Below are positions 43,924 through 52,574 of a DNA stretch of 64,000 nucleotides, one piece after another. The notes beneath the pieces are model-generated. The model was not told the origin of the DNA, made no database searches, and saw only the letters and a program-made list of their open reading frames with translations. Each line of letters starts with the position of its first letter. The first letter of the stretch is position 1. The position numbers and the translations under genes are program-made. Source of the DNA: Frankia alni ACN14a (GTDB lineage: Bacteria > Actinomycetota > Actinomycetes > Frankiales > Frankiaceae); the NCBI RefSeq assembly GCF_000058485.1, contig NC_008278.1, positions 6,566,962 to 6,630,961 of the forward strand. The letters are read 5' to 3'.

Positions 43924-44586
43924 ATGCCGGACACCGACATCGGCGAGCTTGACTCCGCCGCCGCCTACGCCGAGGGCTTCCTCCTGGAAGACCCGATTCT
44001 TCGTGCTGCCCGCGCCCGCGCCGAGGAGGTCGGGATCGTCCCGGTCAGCCCGGGCGCCGGTGCGGTCCTGCGTTTCCTCGCCGCTGCCGTGAGCGCCCGC
44101 GCGGTCGTCGAGATCGGCACCGGGACCGGGGTCTCCGGTACCTGGCTGCTGCGCGGGATGCGGCCCGACGGAACCCTAACCACCATCGACGTCGAAGCCG
44201 AGCACCTCCGGCTGGCGCGCCGCACCTACGCCGACGCAGGAATGGCGCCGGGTCGCAGCCGGCTCATCACGGGCCGCGCCCTCGACGTCCTCCCCCGCCT
44301 CACCGACGGCGCCTACGACCTGGTGTTCTGCGACGCCGACCGCCGAGAGGGCACCGAGTACCTCACGCAGGCGCTGCGGCTGCTCCGCCCGGGCGGCGTG
44401 GTCGTGTTCGCGGGCGTGCTGGCCGAGGGCCAGGCGGCCGACCCGGGCGCCCGCGGCCCGGATGCGGTCGCCGTCCGCGAGCTCGCGACGGCCGTACGTG
44501 ACGATGTGCGGCTCACCCAGATGCTCCTCACCACCGGCGGCGGTCTACTGGTTGCCGTGGTCGCCAAGTCCTCGCCGGTCGGTTAG
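43924..44586 (+). CDS. O-methyltransferase, SAM dependent
   Basis: The 220-residue protein belongs to the catechol/caffeoyl-CoA O-methyltransferase group: [19 protein letters not shown] (SAM motif I) near residue 60, [17 protein letters not shown] with the acidic ribose-binding residue near residue 83, and [14 protein letters not shown], whose Asp is the metal-site type, near residue 138. The substrate is unknown. It is divergent from sigE, as is the methyltransferase Rv1220c in M. tuberculosis, and the two promoters overlap back to back. Confidence 0.92.
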   Translation: MPDTDIGELDSAAAYAEGFLLEDPILRAARARAEEVGIVPVSPGAGAVLRFLAAAVSARAVVEIGTGTGVSGTWLLRGMRPDGTLTTIDVEAEHLRLARRTYADAGMAPGRSRLITGRALDVLPRLTDGAYDLVFCDADRREGTEYLTQALRLLRPGGVVVFAGVLAEGQAADPGARGPDAVAVRELATAVRDDVRLTQMLLTTGGGLLVAVVAKSSPVG

Positions 44587-44777
44587 GGCAGTCGGGGTAG
44601 CCCGTACGGGTCATCGTCCGGCCGATCGGCCGCCCGGCAGCCGCTCGCCCGGACGCGCCACCCAGGCCCGGTGGCGGACTCGACCGGACCCGCCCGCCGC
44701 CCCGGCACGTCGAGGGTCCGACCCGCGCGGCGCGTAAGGTGCCCTCAAGCGTGACATTTCGACGCCTTGGGGAGTGG

Positions 44778-46364
44778 ATGGCACCGGCGGCCCGGGACTA
44801 CCGGCGCTACGACGATTTCGGCGGGTACGAGGGCGACGGTCGCGGTCGCCACGCCGATCGCGATGCTCACGCCACCCGCGCCGACCGGGCCCGTCCGGCC
44901 GCCCATCCCGACCATGCTCCCGGAGATCGCCGGGACTACGGCGGCCGCGGCGGGCACCAGAATCACGGCGGATACCAGAACCACGGCACCCACGACGACG
45001 ACGGCTACGACCGCGGCGGGGGGTACGCCGATCCCCCGGCCTCCTTCGCCGACCGCCGCTACGACGACAGCGGGGACCACGGCAACCGCGCCGGTCACGC
45101 CCCCTACCCGCGCGACCCCTACGACGGGCGTGACGCCTATGGCAGCCGCGGTCGCCCCGACGGCCGCCACGGCCGCGGAGACCAGGCCGGCCGCGACGGC
45201 CAGGATGGCCCCGGTCGGTACGACCGTCCCGATGAAGACGTCGGCCGCGGGGGCTACGGCGATCGCGGCACCCAGAACGGTCGAGACACCCAGAACGGTC
45301 GAGACACCCAGTTCGGTCGGGGCACCCAGAACGGTCGCGCCGCCCAGGACGATTTTGGCGCCCGGGGCGATCTCGACACCCGGGGCGATCTCGGCACCCA
45401 CGGTGGTCGCGGTGGCCGCCCTGTCCACGATGACCACACCGACCCCGGTCTCCAGGCGAACCGCCGTGAGATCGTCGACCGCGGGGCCCCTGTCGGCCAG
45501 GGCGGTGCTGGCCGCGAGGGCACCATCGGCCGCGGGAGCTACGGCGGCGGCCGCTCCGGCGGCGACGGGAGCTACCGCGGCGGGGCGGGTCTCGGCGGCG
45601 GGAGTTATGGCGGCGGCGCGGATCTCGGCGGCGGCCCGGACTACCGCCCGCGGGCAGGGGCCGGTCCTCGCGGCGGGGCCGACGAGCGGGACGCCGGGCC
45701 GCCTGGCGCCCCCGCGCGGGAGGGTCTGCTGCCCTACGTCGCGTTCGTGTTGCTGGTGGCCGTCCTGGCCGGCGCCGGCGGCTACGCGCTGAACCGGATG
45801 GTGGGCCCGGCGCACCGGGCCCGCAGCGCGCCGATCGCGAGTCCGGGCCCGGCGAGCCCACCCGCGGCGAGCCCGGGGGCGGCCGGTGCTCCCGGACTGC
45901 CCACGGGCACGACCGGCACGACCGGCACGACCGGCCCAGTCCAGGGCGGTGCCGGCGGTCTGCCGACGAACCTCACCGCCGAGCAGGTCGCGATCAGGCT
46001 GGCCGAGGCCGGCCTGCCGTTGCACACGACCGTCGTCTACACCGCCGCCACCGACCCCGACCGGCTCCTGGGCACGGCGGGCGGCTACTCCAGCCGGATC
46101 GCGTTCAGCGACTCCCGGGTGGGCTCGAACGAGGTGGCGGGGGCGCCCCGGGGGGCGATCGAGCGCGGCGGCGCCGTCGAGTCGTTCCACGATGCGGCGG
46201 CCGCTGCCCGGCGGGCCGCCCGGCTCCTCACCGTCACCGAGGACAATCCTCTGGTCACCGAGTACGTCTTCGTGCGGGGCGGCGTGGTTCTCCGCGTCTC
46301 CCTGGTGCTGACCGAGGCGCAGGCCAAGGGTTACGAGGCGGCGCTCCAGCGACTCGCCTCCTAG
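44778..46364 (+). CDS. Membrane-anchored protein with long repeat-rich N-terminus, function unknown
   Basis: The 528-residue product has about 310 residues of Gly/Arg/Asp/Tyr-rich low complexity, then one membrane helix (LLPYVAFVLLVAVLAGAGGYAL, residues about 317-338 including flanks). A Thr/Gly/Pro linker and an extracytoplasmic domain of about 130 residues follow, containing YTAATDPDRLLG and FSDSRV. I do not recognise the domain. Four 18-nt units encode TQNGRD repeats in the N-terminal part. The start is ATG with GGGGAG 3 nt upstream; TAAGGT at 44735-44740 may be the -10 box. Codon use is typical of the window. Confidence 0.75.
   Translation: MAPAARDYRRYDDFGGYEGDGRGRHADRDAHATRADRARPAAHPDHAPGDRRDYGGRGGHQNHGGYQNHGTHDDDGYDRGGGYADPPASFADRRYDDSGDHGNRAGHAPYPRDPYDGRDAYGSRGRPDGRHGRGDQAGRDGQDGPGRYDRPDEDVGRGGYGDRGTQNGRDTQNGRDTQFGRGTQNGRAAQDDFGARGDLDTRGDLGTHGGRGGRPVHDDHTDPGLQANRREIVDRGAPVGQGGAGREGTIGRGSYGGGRSGGDGSYRGGAGLGGGSYGGGADLGGGPDYRPRAGAGPRGGADERDAGPPGAPAREGLLPYVAFVLLVAVLAGAGGYALNRMVGPAHRARSAPIASPGPASPPAASPGAAGAPGLPTGTTGTTGTTGPVQGGAGGLPTNLTAEQVAIRLAEAGLPLHTTVVYTAATDPDRLLGTAGGYSSRIAFSDSRVGSNEVAGAPRGAIERGGAVESFHDAAAAARRAARLLTVTEDNPLVTEYVFVRGGVVLRVSLVLTEAQAKGYEAALQRLAS
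45269..45340. repeat. Four 18-nt tandem units
   Basis: CACCCAGAACGGTCGAGA repeats four times with small changes (units at 45269, 45287, 45305 and 45323). They encode TQNGRD-type units in the membrane protein. GGCGATCTCGACACCCG follows in a second, shorter repeat. Confidence 0.9.
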
Positions 46365-46553
46365 GATGCGATCATGCCCTCGCCTCGACGGCCGGATCAT
46401 GGAACGACAGCGCGCGAAAGCAGTGGGGCGCCCGGCCACTGCGCGCAGGGTCGGCAGGGCTGACGGGGCGGGGCCGGCCAGGGCGGCGTGGGAGCGGCCA
46501 CCGACCGGCGTCCGGCCGTTTACGCGGGTCCGTCCCGCGGGGATGGATGCCCC

Positions 46554-46922
46554 ATGAACATCCGGGAGTTCTACGGCGAGCAGCCGCGGCGGCAGGCCTC
46601 CACCGAGGTCCCCTTCGGGGACGGGTGGACAGACCACCATGACATGCACAGCACCTACCGGCTGAGCTGGGTCGAGGCCACCCGGGAGATCTACTCCGTC
46701 CGCGAGCCGCACCCCGGCGGGATCCTCGCCCGTTACCTCGACCAGCTCCGCGTCGATCAGGCGGACATCGACGAGCTACGGGTCGAGGTCCTCGCGGTGG
46801 CGGACCGCGAGGCGGTCGAGGCGGCGCTGGCGGGCTGGCCCGCGGTGATGGACGAGCACGACAGCCTGCGCTGGGCCCGCCGCCAGCTCACCAGCCTCAG
46901 CGCGGCCGGGGCCGCCTCCTGA
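46554..46922 (+). CDS. Hypothetical protein
   Basis: The 122-residue protein is not recognised. Its first half is polar with several aromatic residues and His (WTDHHDMHSTYRLSW); its second half is helical and acidic (VDQADIDELRVEVLAVADREAVEAAL). No signal peptide or membrane segment is seen. The ATG is preferred because the sequence composition becomes protein-like only from here. The ribosome site is poor (GGGGATGG about 8 nt upstream). It converges on pepA. Confidence 0.6.
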   Translation: MNIREFYGEQPRRQASTEVPFGDGWTDHHDMHSTYRLSWVEATREIYSVREPHPGGILARYLDQLRVDQADIDELRVEVLAVADREAVEAALAGWPAVMDEHDSLRWARRQLTSLSAAGAAS

Positions 46923-47024
46923 CCGGCGCTGGCGACCAGGGCAGGCCGGAAGGCACCGCGGGAACCGTCCCCCTGCAACCCGGTGGCTTCGGCCGCCACG
47001 AGATCCCCGTGCTGCCGCCGGTCG

Positions 47025-48869
47025 CTACCCGACCCGAGCGGACGCGTCCGCCACGGCGGTAGCGGCGGCGGGGTCCGCGGCCAGCCAGCGCAGCAGGGTG
47101 CGGACTCCCCAGCCCGTGCCGCCGCGGCTGATCTCGCCGTCGTCGGAGTCGGACCGGGCCGTGCCGGCGATGTCGAGATGGGCCCATGGCAGTTTCCCGG
47201 CGAACTCGCGCAGGAACAGCGCGGCGGTGATGGACCCGCCGCCGACGTCCAGCGCCCGGCCGATGTTGGCCAGGTCGGCTACCGGCGAGTCGATCGCCGG
47301 CCGGTAGTCCTCGGTGAGCGGCAGGCGCCACACCCGCTCGCCGGCGGACTCGGCCGCGGTGGCCAGCTCCGCGGCGAGATCGTCGTCGGAGCTGAACAGG
47401 CCCGCGGTGCGCCGGCCGAGCGCGACGGCGATCGCCCCGGTGAGGGTGGCCAGGTCGACGACGACGTCGGCACCAAGCTCGCCCGCCGCGTAGGCGAGGC
47501 CGTCGGCGAGGACCAGGCGCCCCTCGGCGTCGGTGTTGAGCACTTCGACGGTCGTGCCGCCCCAGCAGGTGATGACGTCGCCGGGGCGCATGGCGCTGCC
47601 GCCGATCATGTTCTCCGCGAGGCAGAGCAGGCCGGTCACCTGGCCGGGCACGCCGAGCGCCGGCAGCGCGGTCATCGTGCCCAGCACCGCCGCGGCGCCG
47701 GACATGTCGGTCTTCATCCCGATCATCGACACGGCCGGCTTGAGCGAGAGGCCGCCCGAGTCGAACGTGATGCCCTTGCCGACGAGGACCCGATGGCGGG
47801 CCCCACCGCCACCAGCCCCAGCACCAGCACCAGCACCAGCACCAGCACCAGCACCAGCACCGTCGTACTCGATCCGGACCAGCCGCGGCGGGCGGGGTGA
47901 ACCCTGGCCCACGGCCCGCAGCCCGCCGAAGCCCTGCTCGGCCAGCTCCCGCGGACCGAGCACCGTCGCGGTGAGGCCGGCCTCGGTCGCGATGCGCACG
48001 GCCCGGTCGGCGAGCCATTCCGGCGACTTCACCAGGCTCGGCGTGTTCACCAGATCACGGGCGATGTAGACCCCGAGTGCCACCGCGCGGGCCGCCCGCA
48101 GCGCCGCGAGCGCCGCGGGATCCGCCGCGAGGTCACCGACGACGACCACCTCGCGCAGCGGCCCGCCGACGGCCTCGGCGACGGACGCCGACGCCCCACC
48201 GCCCGCGTCCACGGCCGGGCCGGCGGCGTCGATGGCGGGGCCGGCGGCGTCGACGCCGTCGAGGCCGGCATCGTCCACCGTGATCTCGTTGACGTTCAGC
48301 GCGTCGCGACCGGGCGCCTCGGCTGCGGCGCCGGGCACGACCACGGGCCGGGTCCGGGCGTCCGCTCCGTCGCCCGCGGGACGGCCGGGCTGCCCGGCCC
48401 GCTCCAACAGCCCGGAGACGCGGTAGGCACCGAGGGCGGCCCCCTCGGCGAACGCCCGCAGGCCGACCGGCGCGGGCTGCGCGATCACCGCGACCCGCGC
48501 CGCCGCACCGGCCCGGCGCGCCACGGCGGCGCCGGCGGCCCGCCAGTCCCCCGGCTGGCCGGCGCCGACTCCCACCACGAGCAGCCGGGTGATCGAGCGT
48601 TGCGCGCCGGTGACCGGGACGACCAGCACGGAGCCGGCGTCACCGCGCAGGGACTCGGTCTCGACGAGTCGGTCGAGATCCACCCCGAGATCGGCGCCGG
48701 CCCGCCGGGCGGCCGCCGCGAGGACCGGCCCGTCCTCCCCCGCCGCCAGCACGACGGCGACGACGGAGGCCGCCGCGTCGGTGGCGCTCCCGGACCGGAG
48801 CGTGATCTCCGGCGGCGACCCGATGAGAGCATCGAGCACCGGACTCGACGCGGTTCCGTCCATGGTCAT
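47025..48869 (-). CDS. pepA: Leucyl aminopeptidase, M17 family
   Basis: The 614-residue cytosolic metallopeptidase removes N-terminal residues from peptides. The catalytic domain has the metal and active-site motifs KGITFDSGGLSLKP, MKTDMSGAAAVLG and the signature NTDAEGRLVLADGLAYA. Two insertions are unusual: an Ala/Gly/Asp block near residues 205-228 between the domains, and (Gly-Ala)n just ahead of KGITFDSGG, coded by a 6-nt microsatellite. Family members are usually about 500 residues. The start is ATG with GGAGGG 4 nt upstream. Confidence 0.94.
   Translation of the reverse strand: MTMDGTASSPVLDALIGSPPEITLRSGSATDAAASVVAVVLAAGEDGPVLAAAARRAGADLGVDLDRLVETESLRGDAGSVLVVPVTGAQRSITRLLVVGVGAGQPGDWRAAGAAVARRAGAAARVAVIAQPAPVGLRAFAEGAALGAYRVSGLLERAGQPGRPAGDGADARTRPVVVPGAAAEAPGRDALNVNEITVDDAGLDGVDAAGPAIDAAGPAVDAGGGASASVAEAVGGPLREVVVVGDLAADPAALAALRAARAVALGVYIARDLVNTPSLVKSPEWLADRAVRIATEAGLTATVLGPRELAEQGFGGLRAVGQGSPRPPRLVRIEYDGAGAGAGAGAGAGAGAGGGGARHRVLVGKGITFDSGGLSLKPAVSMIGMKTDMSGAAAVLGTMTALPALGVPGQVTGLLCLAENMIGGSAMRPGDVITCWGGTTVEVLNTDAEGRLVLADGLAYAAGELGADVVVDLATLTGAIAVALGRRTAGLFSSDDDLAAELATAAESAGERVWRLPLTEDYRPAIDSPVADLANIGRALDVGGGSITAALFLREFAGKLPWAHLDIAGTARSDSDDGEISRGGTGWGVRTLLRWLAADPAAATAVADASARVG
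47816..47861. repeat. 6-nt microsatellite inside pepA
   Basis: Seven near-perfect GCACCA units (plus strand) encode alternating Gly-Ala. A unit change would add or remove two residues and keep frame. Confidence 0.92.
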
Positions 48870-48961
48870 CTGACCCTCCCTCATCGCCGCCGCCCCAGGC
48901 CGCCGGGCCGGCCGGCCCCACCCGTCACGGGTCGGCAGCCGGCGCCGGTACGCATCGACAG

Positions 48962-49129
48962 CTAGCTGACCGCGGTCTTGAGGGCGTCCCCCAGCGCACT
49001 CGCCTCGTCGGCGGTGAGTTCCACAACGAGCCGACCGCCCCCCTCCAGCGGGACACGCATGACGATGCCGCGCCCCTCCTTGGTCACCTCGAGCGGACCG
49101 TCACCCGTCCGCGGCTTCATGGCCGCCAT
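48962..49129 (-). CDS. DUF3117 family small protein
   Basis: The 55-residue product matches the highly conserved actinobacterial DUF3117 proteins: MAAMKPRTGDGPLEVTKEGR, RGIVMRVPLEGGG and a C-terminal LTADEASALGDAL. The function is not settled; I recall that the mycobacterial member (Rv1211) has been described as a calmodulin-like protein. The ATG has AGAGG about 7 nt upstream. A GATAAT -10 candidate lies 42 nt upstream on the minus strand. Confidence 0.88.
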   Translation of the reverse strand: MAAMKPRTGDGPLEVTKEGRGIVMRVPLEGGGRLVVELTADEASALGDALKTAVS

Positions 49130-49170
49130 CGGTGCACCTCTTCCTGCCGTCGGACCTGCGTCTGGCGACG

Positions 49171-49176
49171 ATTATC
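49171..49176 (-). promoter_or_regulatory. -10 candidate GATAAT for the DUF3117 gene
   Basis: On the minus strand GATAAT stands out in a G+C-rich region. TTTCGG lies 19 nt upstream as a weak -35. Confidence 0.45.
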
Positions 49177-49350
49177 CCGTAGACCGGACCGCAAACCGAA
49201 ACACGTCTCCCCGCGGCATCACAACGGTCGGCGGCGACGGCATCGGACGGTGGGCGTCCGGTGTCGACGGGCGCGCCCGCGGTCGGTCTCGCGTGATCCA
49301 GATCGACCGTCCGTCAACGGGATGCCGAGACCCGCGGGACGCGGGGCCGG

Positions 49351-49749
49351 TCAGTCCTGCGGCTTGTCCAGCGGCACGACGGGATGCTCCGGCACCGACG
49401 GCGCGGGGCCGATGCGTGCGAAGGTCGCCAACCGGACGAGTTCGTCGTCGCGCCGGGCCAACTCCTCGTCGCGCCAGGCCACCTCCTCGGCCAGGCGGAG
49501 CAGGACGGCGTCGACCTCGGCCATGCGGTAGCCGCGCGGCGCCATCGCGAAGCGCAGCCGGGAGATGTCGCCGGCCGTCACCGTGGCGGCGGGCAGGCCG
49601 ACGGAGGCGCCGTCGGGCGGCGCGGGGGCAAGCCGGTCGAAGCGGCCGACGGCCAGCGCGGCCACGGCGAACACGACTGCGGCCACGATCACGATCTCGA
49701 CGACGAGCACCACGGGTCGATCGTGCCATGCCTCGAGGACCCTGGTCAC
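49351..49749 (-). CDS. DivIVA-domain membrane protein
   Basis: The 132-residue protein has one N-terminal membrane helix (VVLVVEIVIVAAVVFAVAAL) and then a short DivIVA-like segment, RFAMAPRGYRMAEVDAVLLR, typical of actinobacterial DivIVA-domain proteins. A coiled helix (EEVAWRDEELARRDDELVRL) follows. It may bind at curved membrane or polar growth sites; this is inferred from the family. The GTG start is only 26 nt from the divergent FolP2-like start. M. tuberculosis has a similar gene (Rv1209) near folP2. Confidence 0.82.
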   Translation of the reverse strand: MTRVLEAWHDRPVVLVVEIVIVAAVVFAVAALAVGRFDRLAPAPPDGASVGLPAATVTAGDISRLRFAMAPRGYRMAEVDAVLLRLAEEVAWRDEELARRDDELVRLATFARIGPAPSVPEHPVVPLDKPQD

Positions 49750-49775
49750 CCCGCCCGATCTGGCAGGCTGACCGG

Positions 49776-50741
49776 GTGGACGCCGACCCTCCCGAGACGA
49801 CCGCCCTGACGCCCCGCACCCCGACCGCCCCGACCGCCCCGTCGCCGACCGACCTGCCGCCCCTCGCCCCGCGACAGGGGCCGCTGCGGCTGGGGCGACG
49901 GGTGTTCGGACCGTCGGAACTGGTGGTCATGGCCATCGTCAATCGCACCCCGGACTCGTTCTTCGACCGGGGCGCGACGTACGGGGAGGCCGCGGCGCTC
50001 GACGCCGTCGACCGTGCCGTCGAGGACGGGGCGGAGATCATCGACATCGGCGGGGTCAAGGCGGCCCCCGGCGGCGAGGTGAGCCCGGCCGAGGAGCTTC
50101 GCCGGGTGGGCGGCTTCGTCGCCGCGGTCCGCGCACGCCATCCCGACCTGGTGATCAGCGTCGACACCTGGCGGGCGGCGGTCGGCCGCGTGGTCGCCGG
50201 GGAGGGCGCCGACCTGCTCAACGACGCCTGGGGCGGGGTGGACCCGCAGCTCGCCGAGGTCGCCGCCGAGTTCGGCACGGGCCTGGTCTGCACCCACGCC
50301 GGGCATCTGCCACCCCGGACCCGGCCGCACCGGATGACCTACGACGACGTCGTCGCCGACATCGTCACCACGACGACCGGCCTCGCCGAGCGCGCCGCGT
50401 CGCTGGGGGTGCGCGCCGACGCGGTGCTCATCGACCCGGGCCACGACTTCGGCAAGAACAGCCGGCACTCGCTGGAGGCCACCCGGCGGTTGCCGGAACT
50501 GGCGGCCACCGGGTGGCCGGTGCTCGTCGCCATGTCGAACAAGGACTTCGTCGGGGAGACGCTGGACACCGGGGTCGACGAACGCCTGGAGGGAACCCTC
50601 GCCGCGACGGCGATCAGCGCCTGGCTCGGCGCCCGGGTCTTCCGCGCCCACCAGGTGGCCGCGACGCTGCGGACGCTGCGGATGGTCGCGGCGATCCGCG
50701 GCGACGCCGACCTTGCCGTCGCCCGCCGCGGCGTCGTCTGA
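49776..50741 (+). CDS. folP2: Dihydropteroate synthase-family protein, FolP2-like
   Basis: The 321-residue TIM-barrel protein has the pterin-site motifs VMAIVNRTPDSFFD near residue 50, GAEIIDIGGVKAAPG near residue 87, VISVDTWRA and NDAWGG, and IDPGHDFGKNSRHSLE near residue 220. In true synthase the third motif reads GGESTRPG with the pABA-loop Ser/Thr/Arg; here it reads GGVKAAPG, as in mycobacterial FolP2, which I recall lacks synthase activity. A Pro/Thr-rich N-terminus precedes the fold. A distinct function is therefore likely. GTG start; no clear ribosome site. Confidence 0.87.
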   Translation: MDADPPETTALTPRTPTAPTAPSPTDLPPLAPRQGPLRLGRRVFGPSELVVMAIVNRTPDSFFDRGATYGEAAALDAVDRAVEDGAEIIDIGGVKAAPGGEVSPAEELRRVGGFVAAVRARHPDLVISVDTWRAAVGRVVAGEGADLLNDAWGGVDPQLAEVAAEFGTGLVCTHAGHLPPRTRPHRMTYDDVVADIVTTTTGLAERAASLGVRADAVLIDPGHDFGKNSRHSLEATRRLPELAATGWPVLVAMSNKDFVGETLDTGVDERLEGTLAATAISAWLGARVFRAHQVAATLRTLRMVAAIRGDADLAVARRGVV

Positions 50742-50799
50742 CCCGCCCCCGCCCGCCGGCCGACCCGACCGGCGCAGTGGGCGCGTCCCGACCGCCCGA

Positions 50800-50848
50800 C
50801 TGCTTGTCCAGAGGGATAAATCGGGCGCGGAACCCTCCGGACAAGCAG
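50800..50848. terminator. Long inverted repeat between convergent folP2 and LOG genes
   Basis: CTGCTTGTCCAGAGGG (50800-50815) pairs with CCCTCCGGACAAGCAG (50833-50848) at 15 of 16 positions. The loop of 17 nt includes ATAAAT. It is probably a bidirectional terminator, but an operator-type site cannot be excluded. Confidence 0.7.
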
Positions 50849-50903
50849 GGAGCGCGGCGCGGCGCCCCCGCCCGGCCGGGCAGGATGCCGGCCGCCGCGA
50901 CCG

Positions 50904-51539
50904 TCAGTCGCCCTCGATGATCTCTCGGTCGGTCGGCTGGGGCGGGGCGGTGCCGGCAGCGGCACCGGCACCGGCACCGGCGGGCACGGTGCTCGGCGGC
51001 GCGGCGGCGGCCTCCAGGTGGTCGAGGGCCTCGTCCACGCTGTCGGCCCAGATCAGCGTGTCGCGTGCGACCGGCCGGACGAACCCGCTCTCGACGAGCC
51101 CGTCGACGAGCAGCCGCAGGTGGCCGAAGACCCCGCCGGGGTCGAGGACGACCACGGGCTTCGTGTGCAGGCTCAGCACCCGGGCCACCCAGATCTCCAG
51201 CAGCTCCTCCAGCGTGCCCAGCCCGCCGGGCAGGGCGAGGAAGCCGTCGGCGCGGGCGTCCATCAGTGCCTTACGCTCCCGCATCGTGTCCGTGACGATC
51301 AGTTCGTCCGCGTCGGTGTCGCTGACCTCCAGCGCCAGCAGCGCGCGCGGGATCACCCCGATGGTGTGGGCGCCGCCGGCCCGCGCCGCCCGGGCCACCG
51401 CCCCCATGCACGACACCGAGCCACCGCCGGACACCAGGGTGTGGCCGCGCCGGGCGAGCTCCGCCCCGGTTCGGGCGGCCAGCTCCACATGGGCGGCGTC
51501 GATCGCGGACGAGGACGCGCAGTAGACGCAGATGTTCAC
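50904..51539 (-). CDS. LOG-family protein (TIGR00730 type), short paralogue
   Basis: The 211-residue protein is of the lysine-decarboxylase-like LOG family, which releases cytokinin-type bases from nucleotide monophosphates. It has NICVYCASSSAID at the N-terminus, VSGGGSVSCMGAVARAA near residue 38, and the active-site LPGGLGTLEELLEIW near residue 98. TMRERKALM supplies the conserved Arg. The GTG start overlaps the stop of the second LOG gene as GTGA. Mycobacterial Rv1205, near folP2, belongs to the same family. The physiological nucleotide is unknown. Confidence 0.92.
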   Translation of the reverse strand: MNICVYCASSSAIDAAHVELAARTGAELARRGHTLVSGGGSVSCMGAVARAARAGGAHTIGVIPRALLALEVSDTDADELIVTDTMRERKALMDARADGFLALPGGLGTLEELLEIWVARVLSLHTKPVVVLDPGGVFGHLRLLVDGLVESGFVRPVARDTLIWADSVDEALDHLEAAAAPPSTVPAGAGAGAAAGTAPPQPTDREIIEGD

Positions 51540-52474
51540 GGTTCGGGCACCTCCGGGCGGGGCGGCTCGGCGTGCCCGGCCGTCCCCCGCACGATGATGC
51601 GCACCGCCTCGTCGACATCGTCGGTTATCGCCAGGATGTGCAGGTCCGACTCCTTGATCAGGCCGGCCGGCAGGACGGTGGAACGCAGCCACCCCACCAG
51701 GCCCGACCAGTACTCCGACCCGATGAGGACCACCGGGAACCGGGTGACCTTGCCGGTCTGGACGAGGGTGAGCGCCTCGAACAGCTCGTCGAGCGTGCCG
51801 ACCCCGCCGGGCAGGATCACGAACGCCTCGGCGTACTTCACGAACATCGTCTTGCGCACGAAGAAGTACCGGAAGCTGACCCCGAGGTCGACCCAGTCGT
51901 TGAGCCGCTGCTCGAACGGCAGCTCGATGCCGAGGCCGACCGACAGCCCGCCCGCCTCCTGGGCGCCGCGGTTGACCGCCTCCATCGCCCCCGGCCCCCC
52001 GCCGGTGATGACGGCGAAGCCGGCCTCGGCAAGCGCGGCGCCGAGGCGGCGCCCCTGGGCGTAGATCGGGTCGTCCGCGGTGATGCGCGCCGAGCCGAAG
52101 ACCGTCACGGCCCGCGGCAGTTCCGCGAGCAGCCCGAAGCCCTCGACGAACTCGCTCTGGATGCGCATCACCCGCCACGGGTCGCCATGGACGAAACCCG
52201 ACGGGCTGCGGGTGTCGAGCAGCCGCTGGTCGGTGGTGGAGCGCTCGATCTGCCCGCGGCGGGCGACGACCGCGCCGCGGACCTGCTCCGGCGGCGGGTA
52301 GCGGCGCTCCCGACCCGACGGGACGGCCGGACTGGCGCCGACCCGCGGGCCCGCGGGCGGGGCGTCGGTCCGCGGGGCCGCGGGCGGGGCGTCGGTCCGC
52401 GGTGTGGTGCCGGTCGCATCCTCCTCCGGCGAGGGCGGGGGCGCGGCCGGCTGATCCGGATCTGAGGGCGGCAT
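51536..52474 (-). CDS. LOG-family protein (TIGR00730 type), long paralogue
   Basis: The 312-residue paralogue has an N-terminal Pro/Ala-rich region with a repeat of PRTDAPPA units, then a helical segment and the LOG core: VTVFGSARITADDP, ITGGGPGAMEAVNRGA, VRKTMFVKYAEAFVI and the signature LPGGVGTLDELFEAL. All catalytic residues look intact. It overlaps the short LOG gene by 4 nt, so both are likely made together, perhaps as hetero-oligomers. ATG 52474 is used; GTGs at 52477, 52480 and 52495 are alternatives. TATGGT just upstream may be a -10. Confidence 0.92.
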   Translation of the reverse strand: MPPSDPDQPAAPPPSPEEDATGTTPRTDAPPAAPRTDAPPAGPRVGASPAVPSGRERRYPPPEQVRGAVVARRGQIERSTTDQRLLDTRSPSGFVHGDPWRVMRIQSEFVEGFGLLAELPRAVTVFGSARITADDPIYAQGRRLGAALAEAGFAVITGGGPGAMEAVNRGAQEAGGLSVGLGIELPFEQRLNDWVDLGVSFRYFFVRKTMFVKYAEAFVILPGGVGTLDELFEALTLVQTGKVTRFPVVLIGSEYWSGLVGWLRSTVLPAGLIKESDLHILAITDDVDEAVRIIVRGTAGHAEPPRPEVPEP

Positions 52475-52574
52475 CACCACGGAACCATAGGACACGGCTG
52501 GAACATCGCCAGATGACGTGGCCCACGTCCGCGGATCCCCGCCGGCACGCCAGCCCCGGGCGGGTGCGCGGGGG

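Noticed and set aside
46366-46557. 63-codon ORF overlapping the start of the hypothetical gene at 46554 by ATGA
   Set aside because: No ribosome site and low-complexity Arg/Ala sequence. It could be a leader ORF but the evidence is weaker than for the two listed.
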